A stretch of 64,000 nucleotides of DNA from Actinomadura graeca (GTDB taxonomy: Bacteria > Actinomycetota > Actinomycetes > Streptosporangiales > Streptosporangiaceae), in assembly GCF_019175365.1 (NCBI RefSeq), contig NZ_CP059572.1, positions 7,874,001 through 7,938,000 on the forward strand. Direction: 5' to 3'. The notes below the pieces were generated by a model that saw only the letters and a program-made list of their open reading frames with translations, did not search any database and was not told the origin of the DNA. Positions 28,310-37,740 of this stretch are shown here, piece after piece. Position numbers and translations under genes: made by a program. Each line of letters opens with the position of its first letter. Within the stretch, counting starts at the first letter, position 1.

Positions 28310-29055
28310 TCGCCCTCCAGCAGTTCGGACAGGTCGGCCACCACCACGTCCGCGCCGTGTTCGGACAGCGCCGCCGCGTGCGCCGCGTCCACCCGGTTGA
28401 CGCCCACCACGAAGGCGAACCCTCCCGCGCGTCCCGCCTCGACGCCCGCGAGCGCGTCCTCGAACACCACGGCCCGTTCGGCGGGGACCCCAACCTCGCG
28501 CGCGCCGGCGAGGAACATGTCCGGGGCGGGCTTGCCGGGGAGGTTCCGCTCCGCCGCCACCACGCCGTCCACACGGGCGTCGAACAGGCCGGTGATGCCC
28601 GCCGTCTCCAGTACCTGGACGGTGTTGGCGCTGGACGACACCACGGCCGTCTTCAGCCCCGCCTTGCGGACTTCGCGGACATAGTCCACCGATCCGTCGA
28701 AGACGGTGACGCCCTTCTCCTTGATGAACCGCAGGACGAGGGCGTTCTTGCGGTTGCCGAGCCCCCGCACCGTCTCCTTCCCCGGAGGGTCGTCCGGGCT
28801 CCCCTCGGGAAGGCCGATGCCGCGGGACTGGAGGAACGACCGCGTGCCGTCCTCGCGTTTCTTGCCGTCGACGTAGGAGCCGTAGTCCTTGACGGGATCG
28901 AACGGGACGAACGGCTCGCCCGTCCGCTCCGATCCCTCGCGCAGGAAGCCGTCGAACATCTCCTTCCACGCGGCGGCGTGCACGGCCGCCGTGTCGGTCA
29001 GCACCCCGTCGAGATCGAAGAGACACGCCTGCGCATCGTCGGGCAGTCCCAGCAT
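28306..29055 (-). CDS. Beta-phosphoglucomutase-family HAD hydrolase
   Basis: A 249-residue HAD-superfamily protein. Motif I is [18 protein letters not shown] with the two Asp residues, motif II is VVSSSANT, motif III Lys is in GKPAPDMFL and motif IV is [12 protein letters not shown]. Coupled to the GH65 gene by a four-base overlap, it most likely interconverts beta-glucose 1-phosphate and glucose 6-phosphate. ATG 29055 has GGGGGTGCGG before it. A phosphatase role cannot be excluded. Confidence 0.88.
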   Translation of the reverse strand: MLGLPDDAQACLFDLDGVLTDTAAVHAAAWKEMFDGFLREGSERTGEPFVPFDPVKDYGSYVDGKKREDGTRSFLQSRGIGLPEGSPDDPPGKETVRGLGNRKNALVLRFIKEKGVTVFDGSVDYVREVRKAGLKTAVVSSSANTVQVLETAGITGLFDARVDGVVAAERNLPGKPAPDMFLAGAREVGVPAERAVVFEDALAGVEAGRAGGFAFVVGVNRVDAAHAAALSEHGADVVVADLSELLEGE

Positions 29056-29209
29056 CCGCACCCCCTGAAATGTCAGTATCGGACGAGTCGTCGCGTGATC
29101 CCGTTCCCGCCTGGAACAACGCCATGCGCGGGACGGTCGCGCTCGAACGGGGGACGGGTCCCCCGCGTACCACCCTTGGCCAGGTTCGCACAACAGGAGG
29201 AGAGAGCCA

Positions 29210-30634
29210 ATGGAGAAGGCGCGCATAGGCGTCACCGGTCTGGCCGTGATGGGCCGGAACCTGGCCCGCAACCTCGCCCGGCACGGTCATCCCGTGGCCG
29301 TCCACAACCGCACCCCCGCCCGGACCAAGGCCCTGGTGGAGGAGTTCGGGCACGAGGGCGCCTTCCTGCCCGCCGAGACGGCCGAGGCGTTCGTCGCCTC
29401 CCTCGAACGTCCCCGCCGCCTGGTCATGATGGTCAAGGCGGGCGCCCCCACCGACGCGGTCATCGACGAGTTCGCGCCCCTCCTGGAGCCCGGCGACATG
29501 ATCGTCGACGGCGGCAACGCGCACTTCGCCGACACCCGCCGCCGCGAGGCGGCCCTGCGCGAGCGCGGCGTCCACTTCGTCGGCGCCGGGATCTCGGGCG
29601 GCGAAGAGGGCGCGCTGCACGGCCCCAGCATCATGCCGGGCGGTTCCGCGGAGTCCTACGACGCCCTCGGCCCGCTGCTGGAGGACATCTCCGCCAAGGT
29701 CGGCGGCATCCCCTGCTGCGCCCACGTCGGCCCGGACGGCGCCGGCCACTTCGTCAAGATGGTGCACAACGGCATCGAGTACTCGGACATGCAGCTGATC
29801 GCCGAGTCCTACGACCTCCTGCGGTACGCCGCGGACCTCACCCCCGCCGAGATCGCCGAGGTGTTCCGCACCTGGAACACCGGGCGGCTGGAGTCCTACC
29901 TCATCGAGATCACCGCCGAGGTCCTCGCGCACACCGACGCCGCCACCGGGCGGCCGTTCGTGGACGTCGTCCTCGACCAGGCCGAGCAGAAGGGCACCGG
30001 CCGCTGGACGGTCCAGACCGCCCTCGACCTCGGCGTCCCCGTCGGCGGCATCGCCGAGGCGGTGTTCGCCCGCTCGGTCTCCGGCCACGCGGCGCTGCGC
30101 GACGCGTCCCGGAACCTCCCCGGTCCGCCCCGCGCCCGCGTCGCCGACCCCACCTTCGCCGACGCCGTCGAGAAGGCCCTCTACGCCTCGAAGATCGTCG
30201 CCTACGCGCAGGGCTTCCACGAGATCCAGGCGGGCAGCGCCGAGTACGGCTGGGACATCGACTCCGGTGCGATGGCCACGATCTGGCGCGGCGGCTGCAT
30301 CATCCGCGCCCGCTTCCTGGACCGCATCCGCGCCGCCTACGAGGCCGACCCCCACACCCCCACCCTGCTCACGGACGACCACTTCTCCGAGGCCGTCGGC
30401 GACGCCCAGGGCGCCTGGCGCGACGTCGTCGCGACCGCCGCCCGGCTCGGCATCCCGGCGCCCGGCTTCTCCACCGCCCTGGCCTACTACGACTCCCTGC
30501 GCGCCGTCCGCCTGCCCGCCGCCCTCACCCAGGGCCAGCGCGACTTCTTCGGCGCCCACACCTACCGCCGCGTGGACCGCGAGGGCTCCTTCCACACCCT
30601 CTGGGGCGGCGACCGCACCGAAGTGGAGTCCTGA
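29210..30634 (+). CDS. gnd: 6-phosphogluconate dehydrogenase (decarboxylating)
   Basis: A 474-residue enzyme of the oxidative pentose-phosphate pathway that makes ribulose 5-phosphate, CO2 and NADPH. Marks are [18 protein letters not shown] (Rossmann), [30 protein letters not shown] and the catalytic Lys-Asn pair in [13 protein letters not shown]. Length shows the long form. It has a strong AGGAGGAGAG site before the ATG. It is divergent from the GH65-HAD operon, whose product glucose 6-phosphate feeds this pathway. Confidence 0.96.
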   Translation: MEKARIGVTGLAVMGRNLARNLARHGHPVAVHNRTPARTKALVEEFGHEGAFLPAETAEAFVASLERPRRLVMMVKAGAPTDAVIDEFAPLLEPGDMIVDGGNAHFADTRRREAALRERGVHFVGAGISGGEEGALHGPSIMPGGSAESYDALGPLLEDISAKVGGIPCCAHVGPDGAGHFVKMVHNGIEYSDMQLIAESYDLLRYAADLTPAEIAEVFRTWNTGRLESYLIEITAEVLAHTDAATGRPFVDVVLDQAEQKGTGRWTVQTALDLGVPVGGIAEAVFARSVSGHAALRDASRNLPGPPRARVADPTFADAVEKALYASKIVAYAQGFHEIQAGSAEYGWDIDSGAMATIWRGGCIIRARFLDRIRAAYEADPHTPTLLTDDHFSEAVGDAQGAWRDVVATAARLGIPAPGFSTALAYYDSLRAVRLPAALTQGQRDFFGAHTYRRVDREGSFHTLWGGDRTEVES

Positions 30635-30751
30635 CGCCGCTGCAAGAAGGACGCCCCGTGCCCCGCTCCCCGGGCCCGCGTTGACGGATTCGGGTGGTCT
30701 GCCGCCTATCGGAGGTGTAGAGAGGTTCCCGGGCGGCAACGGGGAGGCGGC

Positions 30752-33700
30752 GTGGGGCGCGGGCAGCGGATCGACCGGACGAACTGGCCCGGTGACGGCC
30801 CGCACCGCCGCCTCCTGGAACTCCTCGACCGCGTCCACCGCGACAACGGCCAGAAGAGCCGCCGCGACATCGGCGCGCAGATGCACATCGAGTCGGCGTC
30901 CTACATCAACGACTGGCTGCGCGGCCTGCGGCTCCCGGTCGACGGGCGGCAGCTCGAACACCTCGTCCGGGCCATGGACGGCGGCGACGGCGACGTCCGC
31001 GCCGCCGTCCGCCTGTACGAGGAGGCGAGGTCGGCCAGGGCCGAGCCGTCCCCGCACCCGTGGACGGCCCAGGCCGAAGGGCACGCCGCCTGGACGCTGG
31101 TCGACGAACGGCGCGACGCCTCGCCCTTCCGGGGGGCGGCGGCCGCGCTCGCCGAACGCCTCGGGGTGCTCTGCTCCGAGGCCGAGGCGGACCTCGACGA
31201 CGATCCCTGGCTCGACACCGGTCTCGCCGGCCGCTTCACCAAGTGGACCGACTGGCTGCTGCGGACCACCTTCGCCGGCTCCCTGAGCGATCTCTCACCG
31301 GCCGAGGCCGCGCTGCTGGCGCTGGTGCCGCCGCTGCACCACGCCCATCTGGCCCGGACGCTCGCCGGGCTCCGCGAGGTCGGCCCGCTCGACCTCGGCA
31401 CCGGCCTGGGCGACGGCCCCCGCCGGGAGTACGAGTCCTTCCTCGGCGGGCAGCGGGAGATGGTCGACCGGGCCCGGGCCCGCACCCTGCCCGACCGCGA
31501 CACCGCCGCCACCGAGATCGGTTGGTGGCTGTTCCGCCGCTGGGCCACGCGCTTCCCGCCCTCCTACCGGCTGGGCGCCGTCCGGGACCTCCTGGACGAC
31601 GCGGGCGTCCCCGACCCGCGGATGCGCGACGGGATCCTGGACGCCAAGACGGTCCAGAGGTTCCTCGCCACGCTGCGGCTCGACCTGTCCGAGCTGGGCG
31701 ACACCGGACGCAAGAACGCGCCGCAGTTCGAGGCCGTGCTGTTCGCGGGTGAGCCGCATGAGCAGCGCGTCAGGGAACTGCTGATCGGCCAGGTCCTCAC
31801 GGTCTCCCACGCCCTGACGCTCGATCTCGCCCGGCTCCCCGACGTCGTCGCCCGGCACCTGGGCATCCCGCATCCGGTCACGCTGCCCGAGCTGCGGGCG
31901 ACCGTCCTGGACCGGGCGAACTGGGTGCGCCGATTGGACTGCCTGGTCCTGAGCGCCGAATGCCGCCACCCCGCGGAACTCGAAGGGCTGCGCCAGTACG
32001 CGGTCCAAGTGGACGCCCTCCTGCACACCGTCCGGCAGGGCCGCGGTGACCATCCGACCCTGAACGTGCTCGCGGACCTGCCCGCCCGGGCGTCGGCCGA
32101 GGGCGTCGAAGCCGCCACCGACGACGACGGCCGCGCGCTCTTCCAGCGGGTCAGCCGGTTCCGGCTCGACGAGCGACGCGTCCAGGAACTGCTGATGGGG
32201 GAGCAGCTCTACCAGGACCGCGGCCTGGCCATCCGCGAGCTGTACCAGAACGCGCTGGACGCCTGCCGCTACCGCCGCGCCCGTCTCGCCTACCGGGGCC
32301 AAGGCGACTGGCAGGACGACTGGAGGGGCCGCATCCTCCTCACCCAGGGAGTGGACGCCAACGGCCGCGCCTACCTGGAATGCCTCGACAACGGGATCGG
32401 CATGACGGAGACCGTCCTCACCGACGTCTTCTCCCAGGCGGGCACCCGCTTCACCCACACCGCGGAATTCCTGGTCGAGTCGGCCGAATGGAGGAGCTCC
32501 GACCCGCCGATCCCGTTCCACGCCAACAGCCGCTTCGGCATCGGCGTCCTGAGCTACTTCATGATCGCGGACGAGATCGAGGTCGTCACCCGGCCGCTCG
32601 ACCGCGGCAACCGCCCCCATCCGACCCTCAAGGTATCGATCTTCGGGCCGGGCCACCTGTTCCGGATCGAGCATCTCCCCGCCGACCGGCCCGCCGGGAC
32701 GCGCGTGAGGCTCTACCTCCGCGAAGGGGAGGACGCGCCGTCCTGCGTGGACGAACTGCGCCGCCTGCTGGGCATCGCCGAGTTCGAGACCAGGGCCAGG
32801 CGCGAGGACCAGGACGAGCACTGGGAACCGGGCGTGCTCAAGCCGCGTGTCCGCCCGTCATGGCAGGAGGACGGGCTCGACGCCCACGGCAGGCTCGTCC
32901 ACTGGCGGGACGCGGACGGCGGCCAGGTCGTCTGGTGCGAGAAGGGCGGCGGGCTGCTGGTCGACGGGATCTACGCCCGTCCCGCCCTGCGCCGCGGCGT
33001 CCTCGCCGGGATCGGCGACGGGGATCTGCGCGGCGCGGTCGTCAATCTCACCGGCGCGTCCGCGCCCGCGCGGCTGTCCGTGGACCGCCGGACGGTGCTG
33101 TCCGACGCCTCCGGCACGGTCGAGCGGCTGCTCGCGGCGGCGGCCGGTGAGCTCATGACCTCGGGGACGGAGCTTCTGGACGTCGGCTGGGTCAGCGCGG
33201 TGGGGGCGGCGAACCCGCGCCTGGCCGACCTCGTCACGGAGAAGGCCGCCGAGGCCGGCCGCCCGTTCGCCGACGGAGACGGAAAGATCGATGTCGCGAG
33301 CACCGGATGCTTCCTGCAGGACACCCACCTCCTGGGTGTGAAAGAGGAGGGCATCGGCGGGGCCGCGGTGGCGCCCGACCTTGCGACGTGGGACTTCGGT
33401 GTGCACATCGATGATCACCTTTTGCTCTGGAGGCTCATCGCGCGCGGGGCGCAGGAGGAACTCGCCGCCTTGGGGGCCGTTGAAACCGGGGCCGTCCGGC
33501 CCGCCCTTCCCTCCGACGTCCTCCTGCTGGCATTCAATAACGAATTCATCAATTCCCCGCAGGGGCTTTCCATCACCGAATGGGGCTGGGCCTTCGACGA
33601 CGTCACCACCTACCCCGGCCATATGTCCTGGATCGCGATGCTGACGGGGACCTCGCCGAGGGAGGCGGCTCAGCGTGCGCTGGACCTGGGCCTCGACGTC

Positions 33701-34915
33701 GACCCGGCACGCTTCTCGGCCGACCCCGAGGTCGACGGCAGGGATCTCGCTCTTCTCAGCACGCAACGCACGGGTCGGCCCATGTGGTGGAGGAGCACCG
33801 ATGTAGTCCCTCTGTTCCATCTGGCTGCCCTCTCCCTCCAATACGGCATCCCGGTGCCAGAGCTCAAAACGAGACTGAGGTCCTATGGGCATCTCCTGCC
33901 GGCCGAGGACGTCCCGTCGCGAAAGGTGTCCCCGCAGGACCTGCGGCTGCTGAGCTGGTCGGTGGACCCCGAACTCCCCATCGAAAGCCGGGAGTTCCCT
34001 CTTCCGGCGTCGCATGCCGTCCAATGCGCATGGGAGTTGGGGCTTCCGACAGCCGATGTCTGCGCCCGCCTGTCGGAGTTCGGTTTCCGTGTGGACGGCA
34101 GCGCGCTTCCGGCCCGCCCTTCCGCCGAGGACCGCACGCTCTTCAACTGGCAGCTCGCCTTTGAAGAGAAGGAGATCGACCCTGCCCTGCCACTCGCGCC
34201 CGGTCATCTCGTGCGGGCGGCTCTCGATTTGCGGGTGCCGGTCACGGAGGTCGCGGCCCGCCTGGCCGCTTACGGCGTGCCGGTGCCCGACGGGCTGCCG
34301 GAGCGCGTCGAAGAGCCTGATCTGCAGGTGCTCAGGCGTTACGGGGCCCTGCTCGGGTCCTGCTGGCCCGTCGGCGCGCGGATCCGCCTGCCTGAGCTGC
34401 TCTTCACCAGCGGGAAGGCGCGGCTGGCGCCGGAGGCGGTGGCGGCGCGGCTCACCGAGTACGGGATGGACGTCCCTTCCGGAGACCTTCCGGCCGCGAT
34501 CGACGACCCGACACTGCGCCTGATGACGGACAACTACGGGCGCAGCATGAGGCTGCTCGACGTCGACGCCCCCGTGCCGCGCAGGCACCTCGTCCAGGCG
34601 TCTGTGGAACTCGGCATCGGCCCCCGGGAGGCCGCCGGGCGGCTGGCGTCCCTCGGATTCACCCTGCCGGAAGGCGACATACCGGAGGTCGCGGACCCCG
34701 CCGACCTCGTGCTGCTCCGGTACGTCAGGCATAAGAGCGCCTTCTGGCTGGAGTCCTATTTCCCGGTTCCGCTCCTCCATCTGCTGCGGGTCTCGCGGAA
34801 ACTGGGGATCGGCGTGCAGGAGGCGGCGGCTCGGCTGCGGTGGCTGGGGATGAAGGTCCCCGACGTCGAGGAGAGGGTCGCGGAGGGGCTGCGGAGGGTG
34901 CCCCGGCTCCCGTAG
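30752..34915 (+). CDS. HTH-HSP90-like ATPase protein with C-terminal ~64-residue repeats; putative signalling/conflict protein
   Basis: A 1387-residue soluble protein. Residues about 15-80 look like an XRE-like helix-turn-helix region common at the head of actinobacterial STAND and effector proteins. Residues about 80-480 are helical and unassigned. Residues about 470-800 form a GHKL/HSP90-type ATPase: N box IRELYQNALDACR (494-506), DNGIGM (546-551) and SRFGIGVLSYF (593-603). From residue 969 to the end there are six and a half repeats of 63-65 residues. I link it, as inference, to the HSP90-like proteins with winged-HTH repeats described among NTP-dependent conflict systems. GTG start with GGGGAGG upstream; it seems to be monocistronic apart from a tiny ORF. 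Confidence 0.85.
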   Translation: MGRGQRIDRTNWPGDGPHRRLLELLDRVHRDNGQKSRRDIGAQMHIESASYINDWLRGLRLPVDGRQLEHLVRAMDGGDGDVRAAVRLYEEARSARAEPSPHPWTAQAEGHAAWTLVDERRDASPFRGAAAALAERLGVLCSEAEADLDDDPWLDTGLAGRFTKWTDWLLRTTFAGSLSDLSPAEAALLALVPPLHHAHLARTLAGLREVGPLDLGTGLGDGPRREYESFLGGQREMVDRARARTLPDRDTAATEIGWWLFRRWATRFPPSYRLGAVRDLLDDAGVPDPRMRDGILDAKTVQRFLATLRLDLSELGDTGRKNAPQFEAVLFAGEPHEQRVRELLIGQVLTVSHALTLDLARLPDVVARHLGIPHPVTLPELRATVLDRANWVRRLDCLVLSAECRHPAELEGLRQYAVQVDALLHTVRQGRGDHPTLNVLADLPARASAEGVEAATDDDGRALFQRVSRFRLDERRVQELLMGEQLYQDRGLAIRELYQNALDACRYRRARLAYRGQGDWQDDWRGRILLTQGVDANGRAYLECLDNGIGMTETVLTDVFSQAGTRFTHTAEFLVESAEWRSSDPPIPFHANSRFGIGVLSYFMIADEIEVVTRPLDRGNRPHPTLKVSIFGPGHLFRIEHLPADRPAGTRVRLYLREGEDAPSCVDELRRLLGIAEFETRARREDQDEHWEPGVLKPRVRPSWQEDGLDAHGRLVHWRDADGGQVVWCEKGGGLLVDGIYARPALRRGVLAGIGDGDLRGAVVNLTGASAPARLSVDRRTVLSDASGTVERLLAAAAGELMTSGTELLDVGWVSAVGAANPRLADLVTEKAAEAGRPFADGDGKIDVASTGCFLQDTHLLGVKEEGIGGAAVAPDLATWDFGVHIDDHLLLWRLIARGAQEELAALGAVETGAVRPALPSDVLLLAFNNEFINSPQGLSITEWGWAFDDVTTYPGHMSWIAMLTGTSPREAAQRALDLGLDVDPARFSADPEVDGRDLALLSTQRTGRPMWWRSTDVVPLFHLAALSLQYGIPVPELKTRLRSYGHLLPAEDVPSRKVSPQDLRLLSWSVDPELPIESREFPLPASHAVQCAWELGLPTADVCARLSEFGFRVDGSALPARPSAEDRTLFNWQLAFEEKEIDPALPLAPGHLVRAALDLRVPVTEVAARLAAYGVPVPDGLPERVEEPDLQVLRRYGALLGSCWPVGARIRLPELLFTSGKARLAPEAVAARLTEYGMDVPSGDLPAAIDDPTLRLMTDNYGRSMRLLDVDAPVPRRHLVQASVELGIGPREAAGRLASLGFTLPEGDIPEVADPADLVLLRYVRHKSAFWLESYFPVPLLHLLRVSRKLGIGVQEAAARLRWLGMKVPDVEERVAEGLRRVPRLP

Positions 34916-35082
34916 CGGGTGTGCGCCAGGTGTGCGCGAGCGTGCCGTCGTAGGCAGGGAGATCGCAGGTCAGAGCCGTGATGCTGGGTGCGCTCGCAGC
35001 GGGTCACAGGCGGTCACAGACACCGGTGTGCGCGGCGGCACAGGCTGCTCCTGTCAGCAAGGACGCGACGGGAGTGATGGGC

Positions 35083-35190
35083 ATGGGGACGATCGTGGAG
35101 CTGGCGCCGATGATCGGCGGCGTGCTGAACGTGGTGGCGGCCGGGATCGGCGCCGTCACCGCCCTGGGGCGCTGGAGGAGGCGGCGGTGA
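35083..35190 (+). CDS. Tiny hydrophobic peptide with Arg tail, hypothetical
   Basis: A 35-residue ORF (starting MGTIVELAPMIGG). A hydrophobic helix of about 25 residues is followed by GRWRRRR. ATG 35083 has GGGAG eight bases upstream; ATG 35077 gives two more residues but is too close to that site. The frame is open back to 34978. It lies between the HSP90-like gene and the helicase. It could be a small membrane protein, a toxin-like peptide, or a chance ORF. Confidence 0.3.
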   Translation: MGTIVELAPMIGGVLNVVAAGIGAVTALGRWRRRR

Positions 35191-35225
35191 CACGGGGAGT
35201 GCGCGGGCGGGGGCAGGATGGAGGG

Positions 35226-37730
35226 GTGAGCCTTATCGATGAGCTGCCCTCTGGAAACGACGCCGATCCCGACTCGCTGTTCGAGGCGTTCGAGAGATGG
35301 GTGTCGGGCCGGGGGATCACGCTGTACCCGGCGCAGGAGGAGGCGCTCATCGAGGTGGTCTCCGGCGCCAACGTGATCCTCTCGACCCCGACCGGGTCGG
35401 GGAAGAGCCTGGTGGCGGCCGGGGCGCTGTTCGCGGCGCTGGGCAAGGAGCAGGTGGGGTTCTACACGGCACCGATCAAGGCGCTGGTGTCGGAGAAGTT
35501 CTTCGACCTGTGCGCGATGTTCGGGCGCGAGAACGTCGGCATGATGACCGGGGACGCGAGCGTGAACGCCGACGCGCCGATCGTGTGCTGCACGGCGGAG
35601 GTGCTGGCGAACATCGCGCTGCGGGACGGCGCGGAGGCCGACATCGGCGTCGTGGTGATGGACGAGTTCCACTTCTACGCCGAGCCCGAGCGGGGCTGGG
35701 CGTGGCAGATCCCGCTGCTGGAGCTGCCGCAGGCGCAGTTCCTGCTGATGTCGGCGACGCTGGGCGACGTCGCGTTCTTCCAGAAGGACCTGACACGGCG
35801 GACGGGACGCCCGACGGCCCTGGTGACGTCGGCGGAGCGGCCCGTCCCGCTCATCTACGACTACCGGGTGACGCCCCTGCACGAGACGATCGAGGAGCTG
35901 CTGGCCGAGCAGAAGGCCCCGGTCTACCTGGTGCACTTCACGCAGGCGGCGGCGATCGAGCGCGCGCAGGCGCTGATGAGCGTCAACGTGTGCACGAAGT
36001 CGGAGAAGGCCAGGATCGCCGAGCTGATCGGGAACTTCCGGTTCACGACGAGGTTCGGGCGGAACCTGTCGCGGTTCGTCCGGCACGGGATCGGGGTGCA
36101 CCACGCGGGGATGCTGCCGAAGTACCGGCGGCTGGTGGAGCGGCTGGCGCAGGCGGGCCTGCTGAAGGTCATCTGCGGGACGGACACGCTGGGCGTCGGC
36201 GTGAACGTGCCCATCAGGACGGTCGTGTTCACCGCGCTCAGCAAGTACGACGGGCACCGGGTGCGCAGGCTCCGCGCGAGGGAGTTCCACCAGATCGCCG
36301 GGCGGGCCGGGCGCGCCGGGTTCGACACCGTGGGGTTCGTGGTGGCGCAGGCGCCCGACCACGTCGTGGAGAACGAGAAGGCCCTCTCCAAGGCCGGGGA
36401 CGACCCGAAGAAGCGGCGGAAGGTGCAGCGCAAGAAGCCCCCGGAGGGGTTCGTCGGGTGGGACGAGGACACCTTCGCCAAGCTCCAGGAGGCCGCGCCG
36501 GAGATGCTCCGGTCGCGGTTCCAGGTGAGCCACGCGATGCTGCTGTCGGTGATCGCGCGGCCCGGGAACGCGTTCCAGGCGATGAAGCGCCTGCTGACCG
36601 ACAACCACGAGGACCCGGCGGCGCGGCGGCGGCACATCTCGCGGGCCATCGCGATCTACCGCTCGCTGCTGGCGGGCGGCGTCGTGGAACTGCTGCCCGA
36701 GCCCGACGACGCCGGGCGGTACGCGCGGATCACCGTGGACCTCCAGGAGGACTTCGCGCTCAACCAGCCGCTGTCGACGTTCGCGCTCGCGGCGTTCGAG
36801 ATCCTCGACCCCGCCTCGCCCTCGTACGCGCTGGACGTGCTGTCGGTGATCGAGGCGACCCTGGACGACCCCCGGCAGATCATCGCGGCGCAGGTGAACA
36901 AGGCGCGCGGCGAGGCCGTCCAGGAGATGAAGGCCGAGGGCATCGAGTACGAGGAGCGCATGGAGCTGCTCCAGGACGTCGACCACCCGAAGCCGCTGGA
37001 GGACGAGCTGGACGCCGCGTACCAGATCTACCGGGCGGGGCACCCGTGGGTGGGCGACCATCCGCTGCGCCCGAAGTCGGTGGTGCGCGACATGTACGAG
37101 CGGGCGATGACGTTCACCGAGTACATCGCGTTCTACGAGCTGGCCAGGGGCGAGGGCCTGGTCCTGCGGTACCTGTCGGGGGCGTACAAGGCGCTCCAGC
37201 AGACCGTCCCGGAGTCGATCAAGACCGATGACCTCATCGACCTGATCGAATGGCTGGGCGAGCTCGTCCGGCAGGTGGACTCCAGCCTCCTGGACGAGTG
37301 GGAGCAGCTCGCCAACCCGGCCGAGGAGGTGGACGAGCCGATCGAGGAGCGGGTCACGAGGGTGACCGCGAACGCGCGCGCGTTCCGGGTGCTGGTGCGC
37401 AACGCGCTGTTCCGCCGCGTGGAGCTGGCCGCGACCGAGCGGTACGGCGACCTGGCGGAGCTCGATCCCGACTTCGGCGGCGACGCCTGGCGGGAGGCGA
37501 TGGACGGCTACTTCGCCGAGCATGACGAGCTGCTCACCGGGCCCGACGCGCGCGGGCCGAAGCTGCTGCAGATCGAGGAGGTCCCGCAGGACGCGCTGTG
37601 GCGCGTCCGGCAGGTCTTCGACGATCCCGAGGGCGACCACGACTGGGGTATCTCCGCGGAGGTCGACCTGGCGGGATCGGACCAGGAGGGGGAGGCCGTC
37701 ATCCGTGTGACGGCCGTCGACCGGCTCTGA
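35226..37730 (+). CDS. DEAD/DEAH-box helicase with DUF3516 region
   Basis: An 834-residue superfamily-2 helicase. Motif I is STPTGSGKS, motif II is DEFH, motif III SATL, and motif VI HQIAGRAGRAG; the second RecA domain has VHHAGMLPKYRRLVERL. The C-terminal half matches the actinobacterial DUF3516 type, related to Ski2/Mtr4-like RNA helicases. It probably unwinds structured RNA. GTG 35226 follows GGATGGAGG; longer frames upstream have no homology. The nitrilase-family gene follows after 10 bases. Confidence 0.92.
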   Translation: MSLIDELPSGNDADPDSLFEAFERWVSGRGITLYPAQEEALIEVVSGANVILSTPTGSGKSLVAAGALFAALGKEQVGFYTAPIKALVSEKFFDLCAMFGRENVGMMTGDASVNADAPIVCCTAEVLANIALRDGAEADIGVVVMDEFHFYAEPERGWAWQIPLLELPQAQFLLMSATLGDVAFFQKDLTRRTGRPTALVTSAERPVPLIYDYRVTPLHETIEELLAEQKAPVYLVHFTQAAAIERAQALMSVNVCTKSEKARIAELIGNFRFTTRFGRNLSRFVRHGIGVHHAGMLPKYRRLVERLAQAGLLKVICGTDTLGVGVNVPIRTVVFTALSKYDGHRVRRLRAREFHQIAGRAGRAGFDTVGFVVAQAPDHVVENEKALSKAGDDPKKRRKVQRKKPPEGFVGWDEDTFAKLQEAAPEMLRSRFQVSHAMLLSVIARPGNAFQAMKRLLTDNHEDPAARRRHISRAIAIYRSLLAGGVVELLPEPDDAGRYARITVDLQEDFALNQPLSTFALAAFEILDPASPSYALDVLSVIEATLDDPRQIIAAQVNKARGEAVQEMKAEGIEYEERMELLQDVDHPKPLEDELDAAYQIYRAGHPWVGDHPLRPKSVVRDMYERAMTFTEYIAFYELARGEGLVLRYLSGAYKALQQTVPESIKTDDLIDLIEWLGELVRQVDSSLLDEWEQLANPAEEVDEPIEERVTRVTANARAFRVLVRNALFRRVELAATERYGDLAELDPDFGGDAWREAMDGYFAEHDELLTGPDARGPKLLQIEEVPQDALWRVRQVFDDPEGDHDWGISAEVDLAGSDQEGEAVIRVTAVDRL

Positions 37731-37740
37731 TGGGGAGGGG

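Noticed and set aside
24459..28574. 1371-codon minus-strand frame across hdeD, soxR and GH65
   Set aside because: It is in the wrong frame relative to the recognisable GH65 sequence and crosses two convincing plus-strand genes.
28310..31084. Upstream extension of the GH65 frame to a 1722-codon minus-strand ORF
   Set aside because: The extension lies over the HAD, gnd and HSP90-like genes in another frame and has no family resemblance; the GH65 protein begins at GTG 28309 with the GTGA overlap.
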